A stretch of 64,000 bases of DNA from BP-191 sp035940575 (GTDB taxonomy: Bacteria; Actinomycetota; Actinomycetes; BP-191): positions 1-64,000 of the forward strand of contig DASZER010000016.1 of assembly GCA_035940575.1 (NCBI GenBank), read 5' to 3'. The stretch's first letter is position 1; every line of letters begins with the position of its first letter. The notes beneath the pieces are model-generated. The model was not told where the DNA came from and made no database searches. It saw only the letters and a program-made list of their open reading frames with translations. Below are positions 31,384 through 40,320 of this stretch, one piece after another. The position numbers and the translations under genes are program-made.

Positions 31384-34191
31384 CTACGGCACCGAGGGGC
31401 CGAGGACGGTCGACTTCGTCAGGTCGTCGGCGACGACGGGGATCGTCGGGACGGCGACGAGGCCGAGGCGCTTGGTCGGGCCCGCAGGAACGGAGCGGCG
31501 TACGCCGTCCTGCACGAGCCAGCGCGAGCCGTCGGGCAGCCGCACCCACGCGCCGTCGGCGGGCGCGGCGAGCGGGCCGACGGGCAGCGCGAGGTCGGCG
31601 GCCGTGGCGGCCAGGGCGGGGCGCCCGAGGTAGGTGGAGACCAGCGACGCGGCCAGCGGCCGGCGCACGCCCGCGTCCAGCACCCACACCGACGTGCCGT
31701 CGGTGACGAGCGAGCCGGCCGGGTGGCGGGCGGCGTTCGACAGCGCCGCGCCCACGGGGAGCGAGCCGAAGTCGGACGGGCCGAGCGCGGGCAGCGACGC
31801 GGCGCCGTAGCCGAGCGCCTTGGCGGTCACGACGACGAGGCGGCCGTTGTCGACGACGCGGACGACGCCGTCGGAGCCGCGCGCGGCGAGGCCGTTCGGC
31901 GGGACCCAGCGGGCGGTGACGAGCGAGTTCAGCTCGGTGCCGGCGGGCGCGACGGGCACGCGCGGGTCGAGCGCGACGAGCGACGCGTCGATGACGCGGC
32001 GGGTGAGGCCGGTGATCTCGACGTACGACGCCGTCCCGGTGCGCAGCAGCGTTCCGGACGGGTGCCTGTCCCCCACCGGCTCCCCGAGCGGCAGCGCGGC
32101 GAGGTCTTCGGCGGTCGCGACGACTGCGGACGTGAGGCCGAGGGGTGCCGTGCCGACCGGGCGCCAGGCGCCGTTCGAGACGACGACGAACGACCCGTCG
32201 GCGCGCTTGAGCACGACGCCCTCCGGCGGGGCCAACGGCGCGCCCACCGGCAGCGCGAGGTCGGCCGGCTTGGCAGCGGCGACGGCGAGCGCCTTGGACC
32301 ACGCGGTACGCGATACGGGCGACGTGAACGGCCGCCGCACGCCGGACTCGATCCGCCACGCGCCCTCGGCGGTGGTGACGACGGTGCCGTCGGGGTGCGC
32401 GTCGTCGCGCGTCCACGGCGTGCCGACAGGGACGACGTCGAGAACGGCGTCGGGCAGCAGGCGGGCGGCGGAAAGGCCGAGCGCCGTGGCGACCGCCGAC
32501 GTCACGGGACGGCGGGCGCCGTCCACGACGAGCCACGCGGCGCCGGCCGCGTTGCGGACGTACATGCCGTCGCGCGGGCCGCTGAACGGCGCGCCGAGCG
32601 CCGCCTTCTGGCCCGGGTACGCGGGCAGCGGCGGCGCCTGCCGGATCGCCGACAGCAACGCCGCCGACGCCGGGTACAGCCGCCCGCCCTCGACCACGGC
32701 GAACGGCACGCCGGACGAGCCGAGCGTGGCGCCGTTCGGGAGCGGGGAGACGACGTCGACCCGCTGCTTCCACGCGTACGCGCGGGTCGCGGCGTTCCAC
32801 GACGACAGCGTCAGCTCGTAGCGGTCGGGGACGACGAGCGCGCCCGACGCGTCGCGCAGGTCCCACGTCGCGGCGAGCGCCGTGGACGTCGAGGTGCCCT
32901 TGTACGTGCGGAGGACGGTGCCGCGCGCGTCCCGGACGTCGAGCTGCCAGGACTGCGTGGCGGGCACGCCGGAGCGCACGGTGACGCCGGACGTGAGGTA
33001 CATCGGCGTCGGGGTCGACACCGTCGGCGTGTACAGCGACGCGCCCATGAGGCTCTTGATCGCGGTACGGATCGACGGCAGCCGGTTGTACGTCTGCGTG
33101 CCCGGGCAGGCGGTGAGGCCGGCGTCACGGTGGCCGGAGACGTTGTTGAAGCGGACCTGCGTGCCGTTCTCGTACTTGGAGCCGCCGCGCGAGGTGAGGA
33201 CGGTCGTCGCGAGCGGGTTCACGAAGTGCAGGGAGAACTTCCACGCGAACGTCCTCTGCACCGCCGCGAGCTGCGCGGACGAGGGCGCGACGGAGGAGTA
33301 GTTGCCGAGCAGCGAGACGCCGAACGTGTCGGTGTTGAACCCACCCGTGTGCGCGCCGATCACCGGGCGGTCGACGCCGCCGTAGCGGCCCTCGAACACG
33401 CGGCCGTACTTGTCGACGAGGAAGTTGTAGCCGATGTCGCTCCACCCGCGGCTCTGCGTGTGGAACGCGTAGACGCTGCGCACCATCGCCGCCGCCTGCG
33501 ACGACGAGTACGAGTTCGACGTGTCGGTGTGGTGGACGAAGCCCATCCTGATGGTGTCCGAGTACGACGGCGTGCCGTCGCGCAGCGACTCGTCGGCGCC
33601 CCACTGCGCGCGCGTGACGATCGGCGGGCGGCCGACCGACGCCTCGGCGGACGCGCCGAAGACCGGCGAACGTCCCACGGCCGCGTCGGCGTCCGAACGT
33701 CCCGGGTCCACGAGCGACACCCGCACGTCGCGCGGCGCGTGGCCGCCCGCGACGGCGAGCCGTACCTGCCAGCCGTCCGAGGGGCCCGCGTACCAGGGCG
33801 CGGTGCCCGCGCGCTGACGGGCCGCCTCGGCGGCGTCGGGCTCGTGGTCGGGGTCGGCGTCGAGCGCGTGCCAGCCGGTCCAGCGGCCGTCCTGGCGGAC
33901 CCGCGCCTCGACCCTCACGTCGCCGAGGCCGCGGTCGTGCGCCCACGTGACGCCGAGCGCCTCGAACCGTGCCGACCCGTTCTCCGCCGTGACCGCGAGC
34001 GGCCGGGTGGTGGAGGGCCCGGCGAAGCCGGCGCCGCGGCGTACGGCGGCGAGGTCGACGCCGCGTACGGCGTGCTCCCGGACGGTGGGCGCGACGGGCC
34101 GCGGGCGGGCGGCGGGACGCGACATCACGGGCAGTGCCAGCGCGACCGGGGTCACGGACAGGACGACGGCGGTCTTCAGCAGGCGGCGCAC
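31384..34191 (-). CDS. Large secreted N-acetylmuramoyl-L-alanine amidase (PGRP) with repeat C-terminus
   Basis: Peptidoglycan hydrolase of 935 residues. Signal peptide MRRLLKTAVVLSVTPVALAL. Residues ~195-380 form the amidase_2/PGRP domain: IVTRAQWGADESLRDG, FVHHTDTSNSYSSSQAAAMV with a zinc histidine near 219, GYNFLVDKYGRVFEGRYGGV, and GHRDAGLTACPGTQTYNRLP with the second histidine and the cysteine. Residues ~395-480 look like a FlgD-type Ig domain. Residues ~480-935 are about eight degenerate 55-65-residue repeats (HPDGTVVTTAEGAWRIESGV RRPF-like units), probably wall binding. Acts outside the cell. Lies between rfbD and the lipoprotein pair. Confidence 0.9.
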   Translation of the reverse strand: MRRLLKTAVVLSVTPVALALPVMSRPAARPRPVAPTVREHAVRGVDLAAVRRGAGFAGPSTTRPLAVTAENGSARFEALGVTWAHDRGLGDVRVEARVRQDGRWTGWHALDADPDHEPDAAEAARQRAGTAPWYAGPSDGWQVRLAVAGGHAPRDVRVSLVDPGRSDADAAVGRSPVFGASAEASVGRPPIVTRAQWGADESLRDGTPSYSDTIRMGFVHHTDTSNSYSSSQAAAMVRSVYAFHTQSRGWSDIGYNFLVDKYGRVFEGRYGGVDRPVIGAHTGGFNTDTFGVSLLGNYSSVAPSSAQLAAVQRTFAWKFSLHFVNPLATTVLTSRGGSKYENGTQVRFNNVSGHRDAGLTACPGTQTYNRLPSIRTAIKSLMGASLYTPTVSTPTPMYLTSGVTVRSGVPATQSWQLDVRDARGTVLRTYKGTSTSTALAATWDLRDASGALVVPDRYELTLSSWNAATRAYAWKQRVDVVSPLPNGATLGSSGVPFAVVEGGRLYPASAALLSAIRQAPPLPAYPGQKAALGAPFSGPRDGMYVRNAAGAAWLVVDGARRPVTSAVATALGLSAARLLPDAVLDVVPVGTPWTRDDAHPDGTVVTTAEGAWRIESGVRRPFTSPVSRTAWSKALAVAAAKPADLALPVGAPLAPPEGVVLKRADGSFVVVSNGAWRPVGTAPLGLTSAVVATAEDLAALPLGEPVGDRHPSGTLLRTGTASYVEITGLTRRVIDASLVALDPRVPVAPAGTELNSLVTARWVPPNGLAARGSDGVVRVVDNGRLVVVTAKALGYGAASLPALGPSDFGSLPVGAALSNAARHPAGSLVTDGTSVWVLDAGVRRPLAASLVSTYLGRPALAATAADLALPVGPLAAPADGAWVRLPDGSRWLVQDGVRRSVPAGPTKRLGLVAVPTIPVVADDLTKSTVLGPSVP

Positions 34192-34270
34192 GGGCGGGTC
34201 CAGGGGGCTAGAGGACGTTCACGACCACTCTCTGTCGCGTCGTCACCCGGCGTCCCCGACTTGACCTAAT

Positions 34271-35185
34271 TCACATCCGTAACTCAGGTATCTCCGCGAA
34301 GGCAGCGCGCAGCGCGTCGCGCCAGTGCGGCAGCGGGGCGAGCCCCGCCTCGCGCCACGCGCGGTCGGACAGCACCGAGTACGCGGGCCGCGGCGCGGGC
34401 CGGGGGAAGTCCGCCGTCGTGCACGGCGTCACCCGCTCCGGGTCGGCGCCGAGCTCCTCGAAGACCGCGCGGGCGAACGCGTACCAGGTCGTGTCGCCGG
34501 CGTTGGTGCAGTGGTAGATCCCGGGCGCGGGGCGGTGCCGCGCGAGCGCGACGAGCCCGCGCGCGAGGTCGCGCGACCACGTCGGCGAGCCGCGCTGGTC
34601 GTCGACGACGGACAGCGTCTCCCGCTCGCGCTCGAGGCGGGCCATGGTCTTCACGAAGTTCGTGCCGACGGCGCCGTAGACCCAGGCGGTGCGGACGACG
34701 TACGACCCCGCCGACACCGCGAGGACGGCCTGCTCGCCGGCGAGCTTCGTGCGGCCGTAGGCGGAACGCGGCCCCGTCGGGTCGCCGACGTCGTACGGAC
34801 TCGTGGCGTCGCCGGGGAAGACGTAGTCCGTCGAGACGTGGACGAGGCGCGCGCCGACGGCCTCCGCGGCCAGCGCGAGGTGCGCGGGGGCGGCCGCGTT
34901 GGCGGCGTACGCCGCCTCCTCGTCGGTCTCGGCGCCGTCGACGTTCGTCCACGCGGCGGCGTTGAAGATCGTCAGAGGCCCGGGGATGTCGCGCACCGAC
35001 AGCGCCCACTCCCCCACGGCCGCGCGGACGGCGGCGCCGTCGGTCACGTCGAGGTCGGCGCGCGTGAGGCCGCGGGCGTGCGGGAGCTCCAGCAGGAGGT
35101 CGGAGCCGAGCTGGCCGCCGGCGCCGACGACGAGGGGACGCAGCGAGGTCAGCGCAGGGCCGCCTTCTCCTTGAGCGGGCGCCAC
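34271..35185 (-). CDS. rfbD: dTDP-4-dehydrorhamnose reductase
   Basis: Last step of dTDP-L-rhamnose synthesis, NAD(P)H-dependent reduction. SDR fold: VVGAGGQLGSDLLLELPHAR at the start, AAAWTNVDGAETDEEAAYA, VHVSTDYVFPGDATSPYDVG, catalytic YGRTKLAGE, and WVYGAVGTNFVKTMARL. The start is uncertain: no ATG or GTG lies right after rfbB. GTG 35185 overlaps rfbB by about 37 bases; a CTG at 35152 overlaps the rfbB stop (CTGA) and gives a more usual N-terminus, with AAGGAG-like sequence upstream. 293-305 residues, as usual. Confidence 0.9.
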   Translation of the reverse strand: MAPAQGEGGPALTSLRPLVVGAGGQLGSDLLLELPHARGLTRADLDVTDGAAVRAAVGEWALSVRDIPGPLTIFNAAAWTNVDGAETDEEAAYAANAAAPAHLALAAEAVGARLVHVSTDYVFPGDATSPYDVGDPTGPRSAYGRTKLAGEQAVLAVSAGSYVVRTAWVYGAVGTNFVKTMARLERERETLSVVDDQRGSPTWSRDLARGLVALARHRPAPGIYHCTNAGDTTWYAFARAVFEELGADPERVTPCTTADFPRPAPRPAYSVLSDRAWREAGLAPLPHWRDALRAAFAEIPELRM

Positions 35186-36120
35186 CACGCCTCGTTCGCG
35201 CGGTACCACTCGACGGTCTCGGCGAGGTGCTCCTCCAACGAGCCGCGCGGCACGTAGCCGAGGCCGCGGATCTTCGCGTCGTCGATGGCGTAGCGGCGGT
35301 CGTGACCCTTGCGGTCCTCGACGTACTCGACCGACTCCCAGTCGGCGCCGCACGCGTCGAGCAGGAGCTGGGTCAGCTCCTTGTTCGTGAGCTCGACGCC
35401 GCCGCCGATGTTGTAGAACTCGCCGGCCGCGCCCTTGTCGATCGCGATCTGGATGCCGCGGCAGTGGTCGTCGACGTAGAGCCAGTCGCGGACGTTGAGG
35501 CCGTCGCCGTAGAGCGTGACCTTCTTGCCCTCGATGAGGTTGGTGACGAACAGCGGCACGACCTTCTCGGGGAACTGGTACGGGCCGTAGTTGTTCGAGC
35601 AGCGCGTCGTCGTGATGTTGAGGCCGTGGGTCACGTGGTACGCCCGCGCCAGCAGGTCGCTGCCGGCCTTGGCTGCGGAGTACGGGGAGTTCGGGTCGAG
35701 GCGGTCGGTCTCCACGAACTCGCCGACCGGGATCGAGCCGTAGACCTCGTCGGTCGAGACGTGCAGCACGCGCGGGATCTCGTGGCGCACGCACGCGTCG
35801 AACACCGTCTGCGCGCCGAGCACGTTCGTCAGCACGAAGTCCGCGCCGCCGTGGATCGAACGGTCGACGTGGGTCTCGGCGGCGAAGTTCACGACGACGT
35901 CGTGGCCGGGGAGCACCTCGTCCAGCAGCGACGCGTCGCAGATGTCGCCCTGCACGAACCGGTAGCGCGGGCTGTCGGCGACGGGCGCGAGGTTGGCGAG
36001 GTTGCCCGCGTACGTGAGCTTGTCGAACACCGTCACGTGCGCGTCGTCGCGCTCGGTCAGCGTCGTGCGGACGTAGTGCGAGCCGATGAACCCGGCGCCG
36101 CCGGTGACGAGGATCCTCAT
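35149..36120 (-). CDS. rfbB: dTDP-glucose 4,6-dehydratase
   Basis: Second step of dTDP-L-rhamnose synthesis, NAD-dependent. The 323-residue SDR protein has MRILVTGGAGFIGSHYVRTT, AAETHVDRSIHGGADFVLTN, the catalytic STDEVYGSI and YSAAKAGSDLLARAY (YxxxK), and NNYGPYQFPEKVVPLFVTNL. ATG 36120 gives the standard N-terminus. Its 3' end overlaps rfbD, forming an rfbB-rfbD pair. rfbA lies 3 kb away and rfbC is not in the window. Confidence 0.95.
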   Translation of the reverse strand: MRILVTGGAGFIGSHYVRTTLTERDDAHVTVFDKLTYAGNLANLAPVADSPRYRFVQGDICDASLLDEVLPGHDVVVNFAAETHVDRSIHGGADFVLTNVLGAQTVFDACVRHEIPRVLHVSTDEVYGSIPVGEFVETDRLDPNSPYSAAKAGSDLLARAYHVTHGLNITTTRCSNNYGPYQFPEKVVPLFVTNLIEGKKVTLYGDGLNVRDWLYVDDHCRGIQIAIDKGAAGEFYNIGGGVELTNKELTQLLLDACGADWESVEYVEDRKGHDRRYAIDDAKIRGLGYVPRGSLEEHLAETVEWYRANEAWWRPLKEKAALR

Positions 36121-36161
36121 GACGCGAATCCTCGCAGACGCCACCGTCCCCTGGATACGAC

Positions 36162-36195
36162 GGTGCCCCACCCCCACGACGGGGGGCGGGGCACC
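36162..36195 (-). terminator. Hairpin terminator
   Basis: GGTGCCCCACCCCC at 36162-36175 pairs with GGGGGGCGGGGCACC ending at 36195, with one bulged mismatch and a 5-base loop. It follows the secreted protein ending at 36209 on the minus strand, insulating it from rfbB. Confidence 0.6.
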
Positions 36196-36208
36196 GAGGC
36201 GCGAGGGG

Positions 36209-36844
36209 CTACTTGCCGACGGCCACGCAGGACGCCGAGCCGGCGACGTAGGTCTTGCCGACCGCGTCGTCCGCCATCTGCAGCGAGCCGCCGCCGGTGG
36301 TGGCGCCGGTGGCGGGGTTCGGGACGTACGCGCCGAGGACCCAGTACGTCGTCATCGTCAGGCCGAGCAGCTTGGTGCTCGGCTTCGGGTTGCCGTACGT
36401 CGTCCACGCGCCGACGGGGGCGGAGATGCGGATCTCCTTCTTCGCCGTGTCGTAGACGCCGGTCGCCGAGCCGAGCGAGCGGTGGATCGAGCCGTCGACC
36501 CAGCCGTAGTTGAACGCCTCGGTGGTCGGCGTGACGCTGTAGCTCAGGTAGATCGGCGTCGCGGCGCCCGCCGGCGTGAAGTCGAAGTAGTAGCCCTGGC
36601 CGGTCGGGGCGTCGGAGTTGCTCTTCGACACGTCGGCGAGGCGGAAGACCGCAGTGACCGTCTTCGCGTTCGACGCGAGGTCGCCCGAGACGATGTCGAG
36701 CGGCGCGCCGTACTCCGAGTCGCCGGTCGCGTCGGTGATCGTCTTGCACGGCGGCGGGGGCGGCTTGCGTACGGCGGCGTCGGCGATGCCCACGGTGGAC
36801 GCGGTGAGCGCGAGCACCGTGAGGGCGAGGACAGGTCGCTGCAT
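36209..36844 (-). CDS. Secreted D-x-x-GD family protein, dispersed member
   Basis: A 211-residue exported protein. Signal peptide MQRPVLALTVLALTASTVGI with cleavage near ADAAV. After a PPPPP linker comes CKTITDATGDSEYGAPLDIV, the same T-D-x-x-GD...LDIVS opening as the tandem array at 21848-24287, then beta-rich sequence (VTAVFRLADVSKSNSDAPTG, KKEIRISAPVGAWTTYG, MTTYWVLGAYVPNP) and two cysteines. The terminal half is less like the array. Function unknown; lies upstream of the hairpin at 36162 and divergent from the acetyltransferase. Confidence 0.72.
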   Translation of the reverse strand: MQRPVLALTVLALTASTVGIADAAVRKPPPPPCKTITDATGDSEYGAPLDIVSGDLASNAKTVTAVFRLADVSKSNSDAPTGQGYYFDFTPAGAATPIYLSYSVTPTTEAFNYGWVDGSIHRSLGSATGVYDTAKKEIRISAPVGAWTTYGNPKPSTKLLGLTMTTYWVLGAYVPNPATGATTGGGSLQMADDAVGKTYVAGSASCVAVGK

Positions 36845-36921
36845 GGAGGGGCTCCTACGAGTTTCCGAGTGTTGGGAGCCGACTTCGACGGTCCAGCGCC
36901 ACGTCCTGCTTCCGCTCTCGC

Positions 36922-36927
36922 TACGTT
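36922..36927 (+). promoter_or_regulatory. Putative leaderless -10 hexamer TACGTT
   Basis: Exactly 7 bases before ATG 36935 of the AAC(3)-like gene; no Shine-Dalgarno. Confidence 0.45.
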
Positions 36928-36934
36928 GCTCCAC

Positions 36935-37753
36935 ATGGGTGAACGCTCCGCCGTCGAGGCCACGCAGGGGCCGCCCCCGACCGTCCGCACGCTCACCGAG
37001 GGCCTCGTGTCCCTCGGCGTCCCGCGCGGCGGCGTGGTGCTCGTGCACTCCTCGCTCAAGGCGCTCGGGTGGGTCGTGGGCGGCGCCGAGGCGGTCGTGG
37101 AGGCGCTGCTCGCCGCGCTCGGTCCCGAGGGGACGCTCGTGGTGCCGTCGTTCTCGACGCACCGCACGGACCCGCACCGCTGGGCCAACCCGCCCGTGCC
37201 CGAGGAGTGGTGGCAGGTGATCCGCGACGAGATGCCGGCGTTCGACCCGCGGGTCGCGACGACGCGGCAGATGGGCGCGATCGCCGACTGCGCGCTGCGC
37301 TGGCCAGGCACGGTGCGGTCGGCGCACCCGCACCTGTCGTTCGCCGCCAACGGCGCCCGCGCGCGCGAGGTGGTCGAGCCGCACCCGCTGCCGTTCGGCG
37401 TCGGCGACACGTCGCCGCTCGCCTCGCTCTACGACCTCGGCGCCTCCGTGCTGCTGCTCGGCGTCGGCCACGCGAACAACACGTCGCTGCACCTGTCCGA
37501 GCACCGCGCGTCGTGGCCGGGACGGCGCACGTACACCGAGGGCGCGGCGGTGCTGGTCGACGGGCGGCGCGAGTGGGTGACGTTCGAGGACCTCTGGACG
37601 AGCGACGACGACTTCCCGGACATCGGGGCGGCGTACGAGGCCGCCGGCGGCGAGGTCACGGTCGGTCGCGTCGGCAGGGGCGAGGCGCGGCTGATGCGCC
37701 AGCGCCCGCTGGTCGACTTCGGCGTCGCCGAGATCGAGCGCCGCAGGGCCTAG
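36935..37753 (+). CDS. AAC(3)-family N-acetyltransferase
   Basis: Acetyl-CoA-dependent acetyltransferase of the Antibiotic_NAT fold, 272 residues. Signatures: LVHSSLKALGWVVGGAEAVV, GTLVVPSFSTHRTDPHRWAN, PEEWWQVIRDEMPAFDPR, SAHPHLSFAANGARAREV and LLLGVGHANNTSLHLSEHRA. Many family members act on amine sugars or unknown substrates rather than aminoglycosides, and position in a surface-sugar region makes an amino-sugar role possible. Resistance activity cannot be claimed from sequence. Convergent with the delta-60 repeat gene 5 bases away. Confidence 0.87.
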   Translation: MGERSAVEATQGPPPTVRTLTEGLVSLGVPRGGVVLVHSSLKALGWVVGGAEAVVEALLAALGPEGTLVVPSFSTHRTDPHRWANPPVPEEWWQVIRDEMPAFDPRVATTRQMGAIADCALRWPGTVRSAHPHLSFAANGARAREVVEPHPLPFGVGDTSPLASLYDLGASVLLLGVGHANNTSLHLSEHRASWPGRRTYTEGAAVLVDGRREWVTFEDLWTSDDDFPDIGAAYEAAGGEVTVGRVGRGEARLMRQRPLVDFGVAEIERRRA

Positions 37754-37757
37754 GCGC

Positions 37758-39035
37758 CTACGGCAGGAGGCGCGTCAGCATCGAGTCCAGCGGCGCGCCC
37801 CTGGGACGGGGTGGCTGGATCGCGCCGACGACCGTCACCGCGCCGTCGGGCGCGACGTCGGCGTCGAACCCGCTCTCGTGCAGCGCCGTCGTGCCCTGGA
37901 TCGAGATGCCGTTGCGGCCGAAGGTCGCGTCGGGCAGCCCGGTCACCGCGAAGCGCGCGACGACGACGTCGCTCGTGCGCCCCACGGCGGCCTCGCCCGA
38001 GACCACGATGCGGCCGTCGCCGTCGACGCCGACCGCGTCGAGGACCGTCGCCTCGCCCGCGGGGACCGACGCGGTGCCGCCGAGGGCGAAGGTCGGGTCG
38101 AGCAGGCCGCTCGGCAGGAACCGCACGACCCTGCCGACGAGCGAGCCGCCCGCGGCGCCCTGCTCGGTACCGAAGCCCGCCGCGACGATGAGCCCCTGCG
38201 GCGTCCGCGCCAGCGCGTTGAACACCGTGCCCGGCATCGTGGTGAGGCCCACGCCGAACGTCGGGTCGAGCGCGGCGTTCGGCAGGAACCGCCCGAGGAA
38301 CGGCGTCGGCGCCGCGTCGTCGGGCACCCGCGCGCCGCCGACCACGACGGACCCGTCGGGCGGCACGACGACGGCCGCGAACACCGTGTCCGGCACGGGG
38401 TCGATCACGGTGCCGTTGCCGAAGAGCGCGTCGGGCTTGCCGTCCGGCAGCAGCCTCGTGACGAACGACGTGAGCGAGCCCGACGACGTGAACGTCACGC
38501 CGACGATCCCGATCGCGCCGTCGACGCCGATCGCCGCGTCCGTCGGGACGGCCAGGCCGCTGCGGCCGACCGCATGGACGAGCCAGCCGCCGTTGCCGAA
38601 GGTCCGGTCCGGCTGCCCGTTCGCCGCGAACCGCGCGGCGAGCACGCCCGTGGTGTGCCCGGACCTGCCCATGCCGACGACGAGGAGGCGGCCGTCGGAG
38701 AGCTGCTCGAGCTCGTACCCGACGCTCTCGCCGCCGAGGGTCGGCCGCACGATGCCGCGCGAGCCGAACGACGTGTCGAGGCGGCCGTTCGGCAGGTACC
38801 GCGCGAGGTACACGTGCGCGCGGGAGCGGTCGTCGTCGTACGTCCCCGCGACGACGGTCTTGCGGTCGGCCGTCCGGACCACGCCGAACGCCGCGTCGTG
38901 GCCCCGCGCGACGCTGTGACGCACCCATCCGCGCGTGCCGAACGACGTGTCGAGCCCGCCGGGCGCCGCCGTGGCCGGCGTCGCGACGATCAGGCACAGC
39001 GCCGTGGCGACGACGCTCGCGCGCACTCCGCGCAT
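37758..39035 (-). CDS. Secreted delta-60 repeat beta-propeller protein
   Basis: A 425-residue exported protein. Signal peptide MRGVRASVVATALCLIVATP. It carries about seven delta-60/DUF5122 repeats whose hallmark is a LDTSFG- or PDRTFG-like unit followed by G-x-hydrophobic strands: GGLDTSFGTRGW, GRLDTSFGSRGI, GQPDRTFGNGGW, GKPDALFGNGTV, AALDPTFGVGLT, GLLDPTFALGGT, GLPDATFGRNGI. The DGRLLVVG-type strand recurs between them. Likely a single propeller; ligand unknown. Confidence 0.87.
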   Translation of the reverse strand: MRGVRASVVATALCLIVATPATAAPGGLDTSFGTRGWVRHSVARGHDAAFGVVRTADRKTVVAGTYDDDRSRAHVYLARYLPNGRLDTSFGSRGIVRPTLGGESVGYELEQLSDGRLLVVGMGRSGHTTGVLAARFAANGQPDRTFGNGGWLVHAVGRSGLAVPTDAAIGVDGAIGIVGVTFTSSGSLTSFVTRLLPDGKPDALFGNGTVIDPVPDTVFAAVVVPPDGSVVVGGARVPDDAAPTPFLGRFLPNAALDPTFGVGLTTMPGTVFNALARTPQGLIVAAGFGTEQGAAGGSLVGRVVRFLPSGLLDPTFALGGTASVPAGEATVLDAVGVDGDGRIVVSGEAAVGRTSDVVVARFAVTGLPDATFGRNGISIQGTTALHESGFDADVAPDGAVTVVGAIQPPRPRGAPLDSMLTRLLP

Positions 39036-39101
39036 GGTTTCCCCCCTGGTCCCGCGTCTGGGAGCACGCCCGTCCGAGGCGGCCTGAGTGCTACTTCGGC
39101 G

Positions 39102-40166
39102 TCAGGGGATGGCAACCCTGCTGTGGTCGCCGAGCATCAGCCGCAACGCCTTCGGGTGCGCGATCGAGCGCGACAGCTCGACCTCCTTGCCGATGAGCGA
39201 GTCCTCGATCCGCTGGATGTCCGCGATGTGCGTCGACTCCAGCACGATCGAGTGCTCGACCTCGGTGCGCTCCACGAGGCACGAGTGGTAGATCGAGGTG
39301 AACGGCCCGACGTACGTGTCGACGATCCGCGTGCCCCTGCCGATGATCGCGGGGCCTCGCACGGTCGAGCGGACGACCTGCGCGCCCTCCTCGATGACGA
39401 CGCGGCCGACGAGGCGCGACTCCGTGTCGACCGTTCCGTGGCAGGCCGGCTCGAGCGACTCCAGGACCTTGCGGTTGCACTCGAGCATGTCCTCGAGGCG
39501 CCCGGTGTCCTTCCAGTAGCCGGTGACGAGGTGCGGCTGCACCTCGCGCCCTGTGTCGATCAGCCACTGGATCGCGTCGGTGATCTCCAGCTCGCCGCGC
39601 GCGCTCGGCTTGATCGCGGCGACCGCCTCGTGGATCGGCGGGCGGAACATGTAGACGCCGACGAGGGCGAGGTCGCTCTTCGGCTCCCGCGGCTTCTCGA
39701 CGAGCGTCTGGACCCGCCCGTCCGCGCCGAGCTCCGCGACGCCGAACTGCGACGGGTTGTCGACCTTGGTCAGGAGGATCTGCGCGTCGGGCTGGTCGCG
39801 CTTGAACTCCTCGACCAGCTCGGTGATGCCGCCGACGATGAAGTTGTCGCCGAGGTACATCACGAAGTCCTCGTCGCCGAGGAAGTCCCTCGCGATGAGG
39901 ACGCAGTGCGCGAGGCCGAGGGGGGCCTCCTGCCTGATGTACGTCACCGAGATGCCGAGCGCCGAGCCGTCGCCGACCGCCGCCATGATCTCCGGCGCGG
40001 TGTCGCCGACGATGATGCCGACGTCGGTGACGCCCGCGTCGCGAATGGCCTCGAGGCCGTAGAACAGCGTCGGCTTGTTCGCGATGGGGACGAGCTGCTT
40101 GGCCGACGTGTGCGTGATCGGGCGCAGCCGCGTGCCCGCGCCGCCTGAGAGAACCAGCGCCTTCAT
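39102..40166 (-). CDS. rfbA: Glucose-1-phosphate thymidylyltransferase, long form
   Basis: First step of dTDP-sugar synthesis: glucose-1-phosphate plus dTTP to dTDP-glucose. The 354-residue protein starts MKALVLSGGAGTRLRPITHT with the nucleotide-binding GGAGTRLRP motif, followed by MYLGDNFIVGGI, EKPREPKSDLALVGVYMF and HLVTGYWKDTGRLEDML. About 60 residues longer than RmlA of enterics because of a C-terminal left-handed beta-helix (VVRSTVRGPAIIGRGTRIVD), as in the antibiotic- and actinomycete-type enzymes. Divergent from the first LCP gene. Confidence 0.93.
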   Translation of the reverse strand: MKALVLSGGAGTRLRPITHTSAKQLVPIANKPTLFYGLEAIRDAGVTDVGIIVGDTAPEIMAAVGDGSALGISVTYIRQEAPLGLAHCVLIARDFLGDEDFVMYLGDNFIVGGITELVEEFKRDQPDAQILLTKVDNPSQFGVAELGADGRVQTLVEKPREPKSDLALVGVYMFRPPIHEAVAAIKPSARGELEITDAIQWLIDTGREVQPHLVTGYWKDTGRLEDMLECNRKVLESLEPACHGTVDTESRLVGRVVIEEGAQVVRSTVRGPAIIGRGTRIVDTYVGPFTSIYHSCLVERTEVEHSIVLESTHIADIQRIEDSLIGKEVELSRSIAHPKALRLMLGDHSRVAIP

Positions 40167-40320
40167 GATGCGGCGCAGGCTAGCAGCGCCGCGTGGTCCG
40201 GGGCACGTCGCCCCCCTCGCCCTACCGTGCGGAAGGTGGCCCGGGCGCTACCCTGGCCTCGCGGCGTGCAACCTACGCCGCGGTTCGTTCGTCTGCTCTG
40301 TACGTGGAGACCGCCACCCG

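Noticed and set aside
31291..34269. A very long open frame (about 990 codons) on the plus strand opposite the amidase
   Set aside because: It is the antisense shadow of the amidase in a GC-rich genome: Arg/Gly/Ala/Val-only composition, no domains, no start context. The minus-strand frame has clear PGRP motifs.
36935..37753. Reading the AAC(3)-like gene as an aminoglycoside resistance gene
   Set aside because: Family members often have other substrates; no resistance context or specific active-site evidence can be read here.
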